This document shows positions 25,035 through 32,985 of a DNA stretch of 64,000 nt, piece after piece (the first letter of the stretch is position 1; each line of letters begins with the position of its first letter). The DNA is from Taklimakanibacter sp050251035 (GTDB lineage: Bacteria; Pseudomonadota; Alphaproteobacteria; Rhizobiales; Aestuariivirgaceae). Both the position numbers and the translations under genes were made by a program. The notes beneath the pieces are model-generated. The model was not told the DNA's origin. It did no database searches and saw only the letters and a list, made by a program, of their open reading frames with translations. The stretch spans positions 1-64,000 of the forward strand of contig JBFWNN010000030.1 of the NCBI GenBank assembly GCA_050251035.1. Direction: 5' to 3'.

Positions 25035-25742
25035 ATGACTAAATTTCTTCTTCGCCTGACTCTCTGCACGGCTGCGCTCGCCGCCGTGACCACGACAGTG
25101 GCCAATGCCGCCGACTATGAGCCGCCGCCGCCTCCCGAGGAGAGCTGGACCGGGCCCTATATCGGCGCCATCATCATGGGGGTCGGCGTCGAAAGCGCCT
25201 ATGACGCGGTCTGCGACATTCCCGAAGAATGCACCATCGATCCGGAAATGAGCGGCTTCACCTGGGGCGGTGGCGTTCTCGCCGGTTTCAATTTCGAGCT
25301 TGGTGACGGCTTCCTCCTCGGCGTCGAGGGCGACTGGAGCTGGGCCGGCAAGGTCGATAATGACGACCCGGGCGAAGCGACCGAAATGGAGATCAACGAC
25401 ATCGCCACGCTGCGCGCCCGTGCCGGTTACATCTTCGGTGACGACACGCTCTTCTACGCTACCGGCGGCGCGGCCTGGGTGAGGACGACCTTCGGCGGCG
25501 AAGTCGGCCCGGTGGGCCCGGGGCGTGACTTCATCGACGACAGCAAATGGACGACGGGCTGGACGATCGGCGGCGGCATCGAGCATGCCTTCAATGAAAG
25601 CCTGCATGCCCGCCTCGAATATCTCTACATCGACCTCGGCAAAGAGGATTATGACCTGGATGTCGGCACGGTCTTCCTCGACTTCGAAGGCCTGCATTTG
25701 ATCCGGGCCGGCCTCACCTACAATTTCGGCAACCTCTTCTGA
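25035..25742 (+). CDS. Outer-membrane beta-barrel protein (Omp25/RopB-like)
   Basis: A 235-residue outer-membrane protein. The signal peptide MTKFLLRLTLCTAALAAVT ends at VANAAD. The mature chain opens with a proline-rich YEPPPPPEESWTGPYIGA and then alternates in amphipathic strands such as GFTWGGGVLAGFNFELGDGF, LFYATGGAAWVRTTFGG, TTGWTIGGGIEHAFNE and HARLEYLYIDLG, finishing in YNFGNLF with the terminal Phe recognised by the BAM complex. This is the alphaproteobacterial small-porin/Omp25 type; a structural role or immunogenic surface protein is usual. GGGTGAC precedes the ATG, and an upstream AT-rich region should hold its promoter. Confidence 0.87.
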   Translation: MTKFLLRLTLCTAALAAVTTTVANAADYEPPPPPEESWTGPYIGAIIMGVGVESAYDAVCDIPEECTIDPEMSGFTWGGGVLAGFNFELGDGFLLGVEGDWSWAGKVDNDDPGEATEMEINDIATLRARAGYIFGDDTLFYATGGAAWVRTTFGGEVGPVGPGRDFIDDSKWTTGWTIGGGIEHAFNESLHARLEYLYIDLGKEDYDLDVGTVFLDFEGLHLIRAGLTYNFGNLF

Positions 25743-25812
25743 ATGAAGACCCGGTCGGCCGACAGCCGACTTGAGTAATCCCTGGTAAGTTGCTTAATTG
25801 CCTGCAGCCTGA

Positions 25813-25847
25813 GGCGTCGGCGTCTATCGCCGGCGCCTTTTATTTTT
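25813..25847 (+). terminator. Strong terminator after the outer-membrane protein gene
   Basis: GGCGTCGGCG (25813-25822) pairs with CGCCGGCGCC (25828-25837), one G-U wobble, five-base loop, followed by TTTTATTTTT. It is the best rho-independent terminator in the window and stops the rightward OMP transcript. It also overlaps the 3' end of the convergent yidD gene. Confidence 0.85.
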
Positions 25848-26154
25848 GCCGCCAGGGGACATGCCGCCAGGCCCGCCAATCGGCATGGGGGAAGTTCCGC
25901 GGCACCGGGTCGAAGCCCTCCCCGCCCCAGGGATGACAGCGTGATACGCGGGCGAGGCCGAGCCAGAAACCGGCCCAGGCGCCATGACGTCCGATCGCTT
26001 CCGCGGCATAGTCCGAGCAGGTCGGCAGATAGCGGCAGCGCCGGCCGAGGACCAATGATACCGTCAGTTGATAGATGCGGATGAGGCCCAGCAAGATGAG
26101 TGCCGCCGGCCCCCTCGCCTGTCGCTTTTCCGTTTCATCATGACGTTCGCACAT
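25840..26154 (-). CDS. yidD: Membrane protein insertion efficiency factor
   Basis: Small peripheral inner-membrane protein that assists YidC-dependent insertion. The 104 residues contain the diagnostic IRIYQLTVSLVLGRRCRYLPTC start (amphipathic helix followed by the first cysteine), CSDYAAEAIGRHG and RVSRCHPWGGEGFDPVP. The three conserved cysteines are present. It is not in the usual rpmH-rnpA-yidC cluster, but rhizobia often carry it near thrS and iron-sulfur scaffold genes, as here. Its stop lies in the T-run of the convergent terminator. Confidence 0.93.
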   Translation of the reverse strand: MCERHDETEKRQARGPAALILLGLIRIYQLTVSLVLGRRCRYLPTCSDYAAEAIGRHGAWAGFWLGLARVSRCHPWGGEGFDPVPRNFPHADWRAWRHVPWRQK

Positions 26155-26207
26155 CTGGTTTGGTCTTCAAGCCGCGTAGAGTTGCGCTCTCAATCCTGGA
26201 GATAGGC

Positions 26208-27758
26208 ATGCCCGAGGCCAAGCCCAATATCCTGTTCATCATGGCCGATCAGCTCGCGGCGCGCTACCTCGGGGCCTATGGCCACCGCCTGGTGAAGACG
26301 CCCCATCTCGACCGTCTGGCCGCCGAGGGCGTGGTGTTCGAGAACGCCTATACGACGAGCCCGCTCTGCGCGCCGGCCCGCGCGACGGTGATGAACGGGC
26401 TCCTGCCCTCGCGCACCGGCGTCTACGACAATGCCGCGGAATTCCCGTCCGCCATTCCGACCTGGGCCCATTATCTGCGGCTCGCGGGCTACCGCACCAG
26501 CTTGTCGGGCAAGATGCATTTCGTCGGTCCCGACCAGTTGCACGGGCTCGAAGAACGCCTGACCACCGACATCTATCCGGCGGATTTCGGCTGGACCCCC
26601 GATTGGCGCCTGCGCCAGGAGCGCATCGACTGGTGGTACCACAACATGACCTCGGTTCTGCAGCCGGGCGTTGCCGAGATCACCAATCAGCTCGAATATG
26701 ACGACGAGGCGGCGTTCCTCGCCACCCGCAAGATCTATGATTATGCCCGCTACGAGGCCGGAACGCCCTTCTGCCTGATGGTCTCCTTCACCCATCCGCA
26801 CGACCCTTATGCGGCGCGCGCGAAGTTCTGGTCGCTCTATCGCGACGAGGACATCGACCTGCCGTCGCTCGCGCCCTTTTCCAGGGACGAGCTCGATCCG
26901 CACAGCCGCCGTCTCTACGAGATGTCGGCCATGGATGATTATGTGGTGACGGAAGCGGATGTGCGCGCCGCCCGGCACGGCTACTACGCCAACATCTCCT
27001 ATGTCGACGATCTCATCGGCCAGCTCACGGCGGCGCTCGCCGCGGCCGGACAATTGGACAACACCGTCATCGTCTTCACCTCGGATCATGGCGATTTCCT
27101 TGGCGAGCGCGGCCTCTGGTACAAGATGTCGTTCCTCGAGCCGTCTGCGCATGTGCCCCTGGTCATCTGGGCGCCGAAGCGCTTCGCGGCGCGCCGGGTC
27201 AAGGAGCCGGTGACGCTCGCCGACATCCTCCCGACCTTTGTCGATCTCGGCAGCGACGGCAAAGCCGGTCTCGCCCGCAAGGTCGACGGCCGGAGTCTCC
27301 ATTCCTTGCTGGAAGGTGCGCGCGAGAAACCGGAGGCGACCGCCTGGGGCGAATACTTGGCCGAAGGTGCGGTGGCCCCGCTCTATATGCTGAGGCGCGG
27401 CACGTGGAAATTCATCCACACGCCGGTCGATCCGGATCAGCTCTTCGATCTCGCCGCCGATCCCGACGAGCGTGTCAACCTCGCCGGCGCCCCCGAGCAC
27501 TGCGCCCTGGCCCGGTCGTTCCGCCGCGAGGTCGAGACGGCTTTCGACATCCCGCGCATCACACAGGCCGTGCTGGAAAGCCAGCAGGCCCGCCTCATGA
27601 TGTTCGAGGCCTTGCGGCGCGGCGCGCATTTCCCCTGGGACTTCCAGCCGCTGCGCGATGCGTCCGAGCAATATACCCGCAACCACATGTCGGTGACCGA
27701 TCGCGATCTCAAGAGTCGCTTTCCGCCCGCGCCCGACGTTACGGACCGGAAACGTTGA
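26208..27758 (+). CDS. betC: Choline-sulfatase
   Basis: Hydrolyses choline-O-sulfate to choline and sulfate, feeding glycine betaine synthesis or sulfur supply. The 516-residue enzyme has PNILFIMADQLAARYLGAYG (metal ligands D14, Q15), the formylglycine signature SPLCAPARAT with C54-x-P56-x-R58, GKMHFVGPDQLHGLEERL, VFTSDHGDFLGERGLWYK and the C-terminal choline-sulfatase segment around LRRGAHFPWDFQPL. GGAG lies ahead of the ATG at 26208. No signal peptide. Normal partners betA, betB, betI or a choline transporter are absent nearby, and a sulfatase-maturing enzyme is not visible. Confidence 0.93.
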   Translation: MPEAKPNILFIMADQLAARYLGAYGHRLVKTPHLDRLAAEGVVFENAYTTSPLCAPARATVMNGLLPSRTGVYDNAAEFPSAIPTWAHYLRLAGYRTSLSGKMHFVGPDQLHGLEERLTTDIYPADFGWTPDWRLRQERIDWWYHNMTSVLQPGVAEITNQLEYDDEAAFLATRKIYDYARYEAGTPFCLMVSFTHPHDPYAARAKFWSLYRDEDIDLPSLAPFSRDELDPHSRRLYEMSAMDDYVVTEADVRAARHGYYANISYVDDLIGQLTAALAAAGQLDNTVIVFTSDHGDFLGERGLWYKMSFLEPSAHVPLVIWAPKRFAARRVKEPVTLADILPTFVDLGSDGKAGLARKVDGRSLHSLLEGAREKPEATAWGEYLAEGAVAPLYMLRRGTWKFIHTPVDPDQLFDLAADPDERVNLAGAPEHCALARSFRREVETAFDIPRITQAVLESQQARLMMFEALRRGAHFPWDFQPLRDASEQYTRNHMSVTDRDLKSRFPPAPDVTDRKR

Positions 27759-27776
27759 TCCCCGAAGGCGGGTTAT

Positions 27777-28226
27777 TCAGGCCGGGACCTTGGCCTTGGT
27801 CTTCGCTTCGATCTGGCCGACCGCGTCGACGACGGCGTCGAAAGTGAGCAGCGTCGAGGCGTGCCGGGCCTTGAAATCGCGCACCGGCAGCAGCGCCTCG
27901 AGCTCCTGCCACTTGCCGGCGGGCGGCGCAGCGCCGTCCTTGAGCATGGCATACATCTGGGCACGCAGTTGACGCAACTCTTCGGGCGTCGAGCCGAGGA
28001 CATGGCGGGCCATGATCGACGACGACGCCTGGCCGAGCGCGCAGGCCTTGACCTCATGGCCGAAGTCGCTCACCGCCCCATCCGCCAATTTCACATCGAC
28101 CGTCACCTTCGAGCCGCAGAGGCGGGATATGGCGGTTGCCGTTGCGTCGGGCGCATCGAGGCGTTGCAGCCGGGGAATATCGGCCGCGAATTCAAGGATC
28201 TTGCGATTGTAGATTTCGTTGATCAT
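27777..28226 (-). CDS. IscU/SufU-like iron-sulfur scaffold-type protein with altered cluster ligands
   Basis: 149-residue protein of the IscU/NifU-N fold from the ATG at 28226; a GTG at 28232 is also possible. NEIYNRKILEFAADIP is the usual N-terminus. Two of the three expected cluster cysteines are present, C37 (RLCGSK) and C62 (KACALGQASSS). The normal Asp after the first CG is Ser39, and the third Cys is replaced in RHASTLL (H122-A123). Canonical scaffolds need Cys-Asp-Cys-His-Cys, so this may be a specialised homologue or not a scaffold at all. It converges on betC with an 18-base gap. Confidence 0.78.
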   Translation of the reverse strand: MINEIYNRKILEFAADIPRLQRLDAPDATATAISRLCGSKVTVDVKLADGAVSDFGHEVKACALGQASSSIMARHVLGSTPEELRQLRAQMYAMLKDGAAPPAGKWQELEALLPVRDFKARHASTLLTFDAVVDAVGQIEAKTKAKVPA

Positions 28227-28300
28227 GCACACATTCTAGTCTGCGGGGGCCGTGCCGCAAGCCGGCTCCGGCAGGTTTGCCCCGGAAACCTGCCCATGAT

Positions 28301-28969
28301 ATGGGAACGGCCAAATTGGATGTCAAAGTGAGCCCTGAAATGGATGCTGTCGTCAAGAAACTCGCGCGGGAATCGGCCCTCAAGCGCCCCTCCCAGGAGG
28401 AGGCCGAGGAGGCCGTTCGCACGCTGATCGCCTGGGCCGGCGACGATCCGACCCGTCAGGGGCTGATCGATACGCCGCGGCGCGTGGTCAAGGCCTACAA
28501 GGAGTTCTTCCGGGGCTACAGCGAGGACCCGCTGCAGGCGCTGTCGCGCACGTTCGACGAGGTCGAGGGCTATGACGATCTGGTCATGCTGCGCGACATC
28601 GAGTTCAACTCGCATTGCGAGCATCATATCGTTCCCTTCATCGGCCGCGCCCATGTCGCCTATCTGCCCTCGCATGCGGTGGTCGGTATTTCCAAGCTGG
28701 CGCGCGTCGTCGAGATCTATGCCCGGAGGCTCCAGACCCAGGAGACCATGACGGCGCAGATCGCCAAGGCCATCGATAAGGCGCTCGAGCCCAAGGGCAC
28801 GGCCGTCCTCATCGAGGCGGTGCATCAGTGCATGTCGCTGCGCGGCGTGAACAAGCGCAATGTCGCGACCATCACCACCCAGTTCACCGGCGAGTTCAAG
28901 TCGAACCCGGTGCTCCAGGCCCGCTTCATGGAGCTGGTGCGTTCGCCTTCGGGTGGCTTCTCCCTCTGA
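28301..28969 (+). CDS. folE: GTP cyclohydrolase I
   Basis: Converts GTP to 7,8-dihydroneopterin triphosphate for folate and, in some bacteria, queuosine. The core shows DDPTRQGLIDTPRRVVKAY, zinc ligands in NSHCEHHIVPFIGRAHVAY and QCMSLRGVNK, and ETMTAQIAKAIDKAL. ATG at 28301 gives 222 residues; an in-frame TTG at 28277 would add eight with no better signal. The last codon region runs into hisI, sharing the A of TGATG. Both encode cyclohydrolases acting on purine nucleotides. Confidence 0.95.
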   Translation: MGTAKLDVKVSPEMDAVVKKLARESALKRPSQEEAEEAVRTLIAWAGDDPTRQGLIDTPRRVVKAYKEFFRGYSEDPLQALSRTFDEVEGYDDLVMLRDIEFNSHCEHHIVPFIGRAHVAYLPSHAVVGISKLARVVEIYARRLQTQETMTAQIAKAIDKALEPKGTAVLIEAVHQCMSLRGVNKRNVATITTQFTGEFKSNPVLQARFMELVRSPSGGFSL

Positions 28970-29346
28970 TGGCGAAGGGCGACGAAGAGTCGACGGTCTT
29001 CGCGCCGCGCTACGACGACAAGGGACTGATCCCCGCCATCGTCACCGATGCCCGGGACGGATCCGTCGTCATGCTCGCATACATGAACGCGGAAGCGTTG
29101 CGATTGACGCTCGAAACCGGCGAGGCGCATTACTGGAGCCGGTCGCGCAACGAGCTCTGGCGCAAGGGCGCCACCTCCGGCGACACCCAGAAGGTCGTCG
29201 ACGTGAAACTCGATTGCGATCAGGACACGCTGCTTCTGTCGGTGGCGATGGCGGGACGTGGCGTCGCCTGCCACACCGGCCGCCATTCCTGCTTCTATCG
29301 CAAGGTGAGCCGCGGCTCACAAGGTTACAAGATCGAAATAATCTGA
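28969..29346 (+). CDS. hisI: Phosphoribosyl-AMP cyclohydrolase
   Basis: Opens the purine ring of phosphoribosyl-AMP in histidine synthesis. The 125 residues hold VVMLAYMNAEALRLTLETGE, the YWSRSRNELWRKGATSGDTQ substrate-binding block, metal-binding DCDQDTLL and zinc cysteines in GVACHTGRHSCFYR. It is the short monofunctional form, without the HisE pyrophosphohydrolase domain. The ATG overlaps the folE stop by one base, a strong sign of coupled translation. Other his genes are not in the window, as is usual for scattered rhizobial his loci. Confidence 0.95.
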   Translation: MAKGDEESTVFAPRYDDKGLIPAIVTDARDGSVVMLAYMNAEALRLTLETGEAHYWSRSRNELWRKGATSGDTQKVVDVKLDCDQDTLLLSVAMAGRGVACHTGRHSCFYRKVSRGSQGYKIEII

Positions 29347-29384
29347 GATTTCCCGATCTTCCGTGCACGATGTAAAGTCGTGCC

Positions 29385-30227
29385 ATGAATGGGAAGGTGA
29401 GACAGGCCGTCGGGCTGGCGCTCGGCGCAGGAGCGGCGCGCGGCTGGGCGCATATCGGCGTCATCGAAAGACTCGAGGAGCATGGCATCTTCGCCTCGGC
29501 CATTGCCGGCTCCTCGATCGGCGCCCTGGCGGGCGGGCTTCACGCGGCGGGCAGGCTGTCGGCGCTGCGCGATTTCGCCTTGAGCCTGACGCGCCGGCGC
29601 GTCCTGTCGCTGCTCGACATCTCCTGGCGCGGCTCCGGCCTCATTGCCGGTGAGAGGCTGGGCGGCCTGCTCGATGATGTCGTCGGCGGCGTCAGCTTCT
29701 CCGACATGAGGATACCTTTCATCTGCATCGCCACCGAGCTCGGCACCGGCCACGAGCTGTGGTTGCGCTCGGGCCCCCTGGCGCCAGCGATCAGGGCCTC
29801 CTATGCGCTCCCCGGCGTGTTTCGTCCGGTGCGCGTCAACGGTCACTGGCTGATCGACGGCGGCGTGGTCAATCCCGTCCCGGTCGCCGCCTGCCGCGCT
29901 CTTGGCGCCAGGATGGTCATCGCCGTCAATCTCGGCGCCGAGACGGCCGCCGGCATCGCGATCCAGAATCCGCCGGACATCGCCCTGAGCGAGGGCGGCA
30001 AGATGGCGCCGAGCCTGACTTCGGTGATCGCCGCCGCCTTCAACATCACCCAGGACCGGCTGGCGCGCTCGCGTCTCGCCGGCGATCCGCCCGACATATC
30101 GATCATGCCGCGCACCAACGGCATGGGCCTGTTCGAGTTCGACAAGGCGGAAAAGGCGATCGCCGCCGGGCGCGAAGCCGTCGACCGCGCCATGCCCGAC
30201 ATCGAACGCGCGCTGGCGGTGCTTTAA
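29385..30227 (+). CDS. Patatin-like phospholipase family protein (RssA-like)
   Basis: Predicted cytosolic or membrane-associated serine acyl hydrolase of 280 residues. The oxyanion-loop region is LALGAGAARGWAHIGVIERL, the nucleophile elbow GSSIG places S44, and the dyad Asp is D158 in LIDGGVVNPVP. These are the classic patatin features, and the length fits the RssA/YchK type with no membrane barrel. Phospholipid or lysophospholipid hydrolysis is expected from the family, but the substrate is unproven. Its stop overlaps by 4 bases with the convergent CBS-domain gene. Confidence 0.87.
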   Translation: MNGKVRQAVGLALGAGAARGWAHIGVIERLEEHGIFASAIAGSSIGALAGGLHAAGRLSALRDFALSLTRRRVLSLLDISWRGSGLIAGERLGGLLDDVVGGVSFSDMRIPFICIATELGTGHELWLRSGPLAPAIRASYALPGVFRPVRVNGHWLIDGGVVNPVPVAACRALGARMVIAVNLGAETAAGIAIQNPPDIALSEGGKMAPSLTSVIAAAFNITQDRLARSRLAGDPPDISIMPRTNGMGLFEFDKAEKAIAAGREAVDRAMPDIERALAVL

Positions 30228-30658
30228 CCCGAAGACGCGATGTAGCTCTTCATCTCCTCGGCTTCGCGCTCGATCGCTTCGATGCGGTTCTTGACCACAT
30301 CGCCGATCGAGATCATGCCGCCCAACTTGCCGTTCTCGACCACCGGCAGATGGCGGACACGATGCTCGGTCATCAGCGACATGAGCTCCGCTTCGGTATC
30401 GCGCGGCGCGCATGTCCTGACCGACGCCGTCATGAATTCCCGCACCGGCTTGTCGAGCGCCGCGCCGCCGCCGGTCGCCAGCGCCCGCACGATGTCGCGC
30501 TCGGAAACGATCCCGCCGATGCGGCCCTGCGCGTCGACGATGACGACGGCGCCGATTTTCTTGGCGGCGAGGGTTTGCGCCACGGCCAATACCGTGTCGC
30601 CGGGCTGTGCGGTGATCACAGCGCGGCCCTTGGCGTTGAGAATCTGCGCAACGGTCAT
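30224..30658 (-). CDS. CBS-domain-pair protein
   Basis: A 144-residue cytosolic protein made of two CBS domains, a Bateman module that usually senses adenine nucleotides. Domain 1 spans about residues 1-65 (VITAQPGDTVLAVAQTLAAK, GRIGGIVSERDIVRALA); domain 2 about 70-130 (TAELMSLM-type segment, VRHLPVVENGKLGGMISIGD). GGAGGTG lies four bases before the ATG at 30658, so that start is preferred over 30670. It resembles the hypoxia/stress CBS proteins that are common in alphaproteobacteria. The partner protein is not evident from context. Confidence 0.88.
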   Translation of the reverse strand: MTVAQILNAKGRAVITAQPGDTVLAVAQTLAAKKIGAVVIVDAQGRIGGIVSERDIVRALATGGGAALDKPVREFMTASVRTCAPRDTEAELMSLMTEHRVRHLPVVENGKLGGMISIGDVVKNRIEAIEREAEEMKSYIASSG

Positions 30659-30698
30659 GCACACCTCCATCTTCGCTGGGGTCTACACTAACACGAAG

Positions 30699-31346
30699 TC
30701 AGCGCCTCTGCACCCCTTCTCGGCTGATGACGAAAAAGCCGAGAAGGCCGGCGACGAAGCCGCCGAGATGCGCCTCCCATGCGATGCGGCCGCCATCGGC
30801 GAAGCCGGGCAGCCCCTGGACGCCGGTGAAGAGCGTCATGGCCAGGAAGACGAGCATGAAGATGATGGCGCGCCGGTTGCGGAGGAACTCACTTAGGGTG
30901 AGCGGCGCGCCGGGCCTGCCGAACATGATCGGGATGGCGGCGGCGAGGAGTCCGGACACGGCCGCCGACGCGCCGACCACGACGATGAACATCCCCCAAT
31001 ACACCGCGAGCATGGCGAGCGCGCCGCCGAGTGTCGCTATGAGCGCTATGGCCAGAAAGCGCAGCGCCCCGAACTGCCGGGCCACCGGCGTTCCGAAGAT
31101 CAAGAGCCACAGCGAGTTGAGCAGCACATGCAGCCAGCCGTCATGCAGGAAACCATAGGTGATGAGGCTCCAATATTGCGAGCCCGCCATCATAGCGGTG
31201 CCGTCACTTCCATCGAAACGCGCCGGGATGAGCGCAAAGGCATAGAGCGACCAGATGGTCCAGTCCTGTCCGCCGAATTGAATGAGAGCATGGATGCCGA
31301 TCAGGACGACAATGACCGCGAGCACCACCGGCGGGGCGTTAACCAT
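30699..31346 (-). CDS. Rhomboid-family intramembrane serine protease
   Basis: A 215-residue membrane protease with six spans. HDGWLHVLLNSLWLLIFG is the HxxxN loop/TM2 block, VVVGASAAVSG contributes the nucleophile S127, and EAHLGGFVAG gives the catalytic H193. The ATG at 31346 is chosen because upstream in-frame codons lie in a polar, non-homologous stretch. Substrates of bacterial rhomboids of this class are generally unknown. It is divergent from the PAS-domain gene across 133 bases and 40 bases upstream of the CBS gene on the same strand. Confidence 0.87.
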   Translation of the reverse strand: MVNAPPVVLAVIVVLIGIHALIQFGGQDWTIWSLYAFALIPARFDGSDGTAMMAGSQYWSLITYGFLHDGWLHVLLNSLWLLIFGTPVARQFGALRFLAIALIATLGGALAMLAVYWGMFIVVVGASAAVSGLLAAAIPIMFGRPGAPLTLSEFLRNRRAIIFMLVFLAMTLFTGVQGLPGFADGGRIAWEAHLGGFVAGLLGFFVISREGVQRR

Positions 31347-31479
31347 GGGCGCGCTCCGCCGTGACCTTTCGTCAACCGGTCCGAATCCGCCTCTTTCCTC
31401 GATGTCTGGCACGGTTGCTGCACGCTCCCCTTTCGATTGTCCACTCTTGACACAACGGCTCACCAAGTGCGGTGCCTCT

Positions 31480-32094
31480 ATGCAGACCAGTGATACCATC
31501 CAGGCCACGGCGGCCCCAGAGGAAATGCTCCATCCGGGCAGTCGCGCCCTGTTTCGCTACTGGGAGACGATTCGCGGCGAAATGTCGGCGCCGCCACGGG
31601 ATTGGCTGGACCTCCAGAAGATCCGCAGCCTCGTCCCATTCCTGTTCATGATCGAGCGCAAACCCGGCACGGGTTATGTCTGGCGCCTCGCCGGCACACG
31701 GGTCTGCGAGTTGTGGGGCGTGGAGCTCACCGGTAAGCCGGCCCTGACGCAGGGCGAGCGCTTCGAGCGCGAGACCGTGGCGCGTCTCCTCGACGGCGTC
31801 ACCGATGCCCATCAGCCTTTCGTGCTGCGCTTCCGCTTGAATTCGTCGCTGGGCATAAGCGTGGCGGCGGAGTTCGTGGGCTTGCCCTTGCGGGCCCGGA
31901 ACGGCGTGGCGACCTATGTCTTCGGCGTCATCATGCCGTTTCGCGAGATCAGCCGCCCACGCCATGACCAGGTGACCGGTTTCGAGCTGTCCGCGGCGCG
32001 CACGATCTGGACCGAGCCGGTGCCGGGCGCGGTGGGCACGCCGATGAAAAACTCGCCTCAGGCCTTCCAGATCATTAACGGCGGGCGCGGCTAG
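31480..32094 (+). CDS. PAS_5-type sensory protein
   Basis: 204-residue protein matching the PAS_5 (PF07310) family frequent in Hyphomicrobiales and Rhodospirillales. HPGSRALFRYWETIRGE, RDWLDLQKIRSLVPFLFMIE, YVWRLAGTRVCELWGVELTG, then AEFVGLPLRARNGVATYVFG form the single PAS domain; there is no kinase, cyclase or receiver output. The ATG at 31480 fits the family start; a TTGACA at 31447 could be a -35 element, though I see no matching -10. It stands just before a PilZ gene in the same direction, hinting at a sensory role, but ligand and output are unknown. Confidence 0.78.
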   Translation: MQTSDTIQATAAPEEMLHPGSRALFRYWETIRGEMSAPPRDWLDLQKIRSLVPFLFMIERKPGTGYVWRLAGTRVCELWGVELTGKPALTQGERFERETVARLLDGVTDAHQPFVLRFRLNSSLGISVAAEFVGLPLRARNGVATYVFGVIMPFREISRPRHDQVTGFELSAARTIWTEPVPGAVGTPMKNSPQAFQIINGGRG

Positions 32095-32204
32095 CGCACA
32101 TGAGTTGAGCTTTCCTTAACCACTTATTTTTAGACCTTCGCTAATGTGCCGATGCTACGCTCCGCCGGAGCAGGCATTCGAGAGAGCAAAGGGCGATACC
32201 GGCC

Positions 32205-32804
32205 GTGACGGCAAAAATCGCGACTGGCGAAGCAATTTCGTCGGCTGAGAAGTCGGCGGGACCGATGATCATGTTCGGTCGTTTCATGCTGCCCGATATG
32301 AGCGAGCACCCCTGCCAGGTGGGCGAGATCACGCCGGACGGGGCGATCTTCATCACCACCGCGGTGCCGGAAAAGGACGCCCAGATCGTCGCCTATCTCG
32401 ACGAGATCGGCCGTGTCGAAGGCGTGAGCGGCGAGGCCGTTCCGGGCGGCTTCCGCATCGTTTTCTCCCATACCGGCCAGCGCAAGGAACGCTTTGCCTC
32501 CAGGCTTTCCGGCCGTTCGACCAAGAACACGACGGCCGGCACCGATCTGCGCCGTCACGCCCGCTTTGCCCCGACCGACAGCCAGTCCCATATCAGCTTG
32601 CCGGACGGGCGGATCTATCCCTGCGAGATCATCGACATTTCGCTCTCGGGTGCCGCGGTCAAGGTCGATGTCATGCCGAGCCTCGGCACTTATCTGATGC
32701 TGGGCAAGATGCGCGGCCGCATCGTGCGCTACGTGGACTCTGGCATCGCCATCGAGTTCCTGAAGCCGCTCAATACCACTCAGCTCTCCACCCAGGTCCG
32801 CTGA
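32205..32804 (+). CDS. PilZ-domain protein
   Basis: 199-residue cytosolic protein with one canonical c-di-GMP-binding PilZ domain in the C-terminal half: RRHARF (RxxxR motif near residue 116) and DISLSGAAVKV (DxSxxG) followed by GKMRGRIVRYVDSGIAIEF. The N-terminal half (about residues 20-95) looks like a second, degenerate PilZ fold with EITPDGAIFITT but no arginine motif. The GTG start at 32205 lacks a close Shine-Dalgarno; an ATG at 32265 would trim 20 residues. It follows the PAS_5 gene by 110 bases. It should bind c-di-GMP if the arginines are functional. Confidence 0.8.
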   Translation: MTAKIATGEAISSAEKSAGPMIMFGRFMLPDMSEHPCQVGEITPDGAIFITTAVPEKDAQIVAYLDEIGRVEGVSGEAVPGGFRIVFSHTGQRKERFASRLSGRSTKNTTAGTDLRRHARFAPTDSQSHISLPDGRIYPCEIIDISLSGAAVKVDVMPSLGTYLMLGKMRGRIVRYVDSGIAIEFLKPLNTTQLSTQVR

Positions 32805-32985
32805 CGGCGAGCCTCGCCGGGCTCCTGCCCCGCCTTCCTGTCGTGGCCTGATGGTTAATAGTCATCATCCGTAACCTTTCTATTTTATTATTATATTTCA
32901 GAGAGTTGCACTGATAAACTGAACGCGATCTCAAAGCCTTGCCGCTAGTCTGACGCCCAACGATAAGGGGAATGGACGTCAAACA

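Noticed and set aside
26190..27686. A 498-codon open frame on the minus strand
   Set aside because: Antisense shadow of betC, whose formylglycine signature and metal sites are intact.
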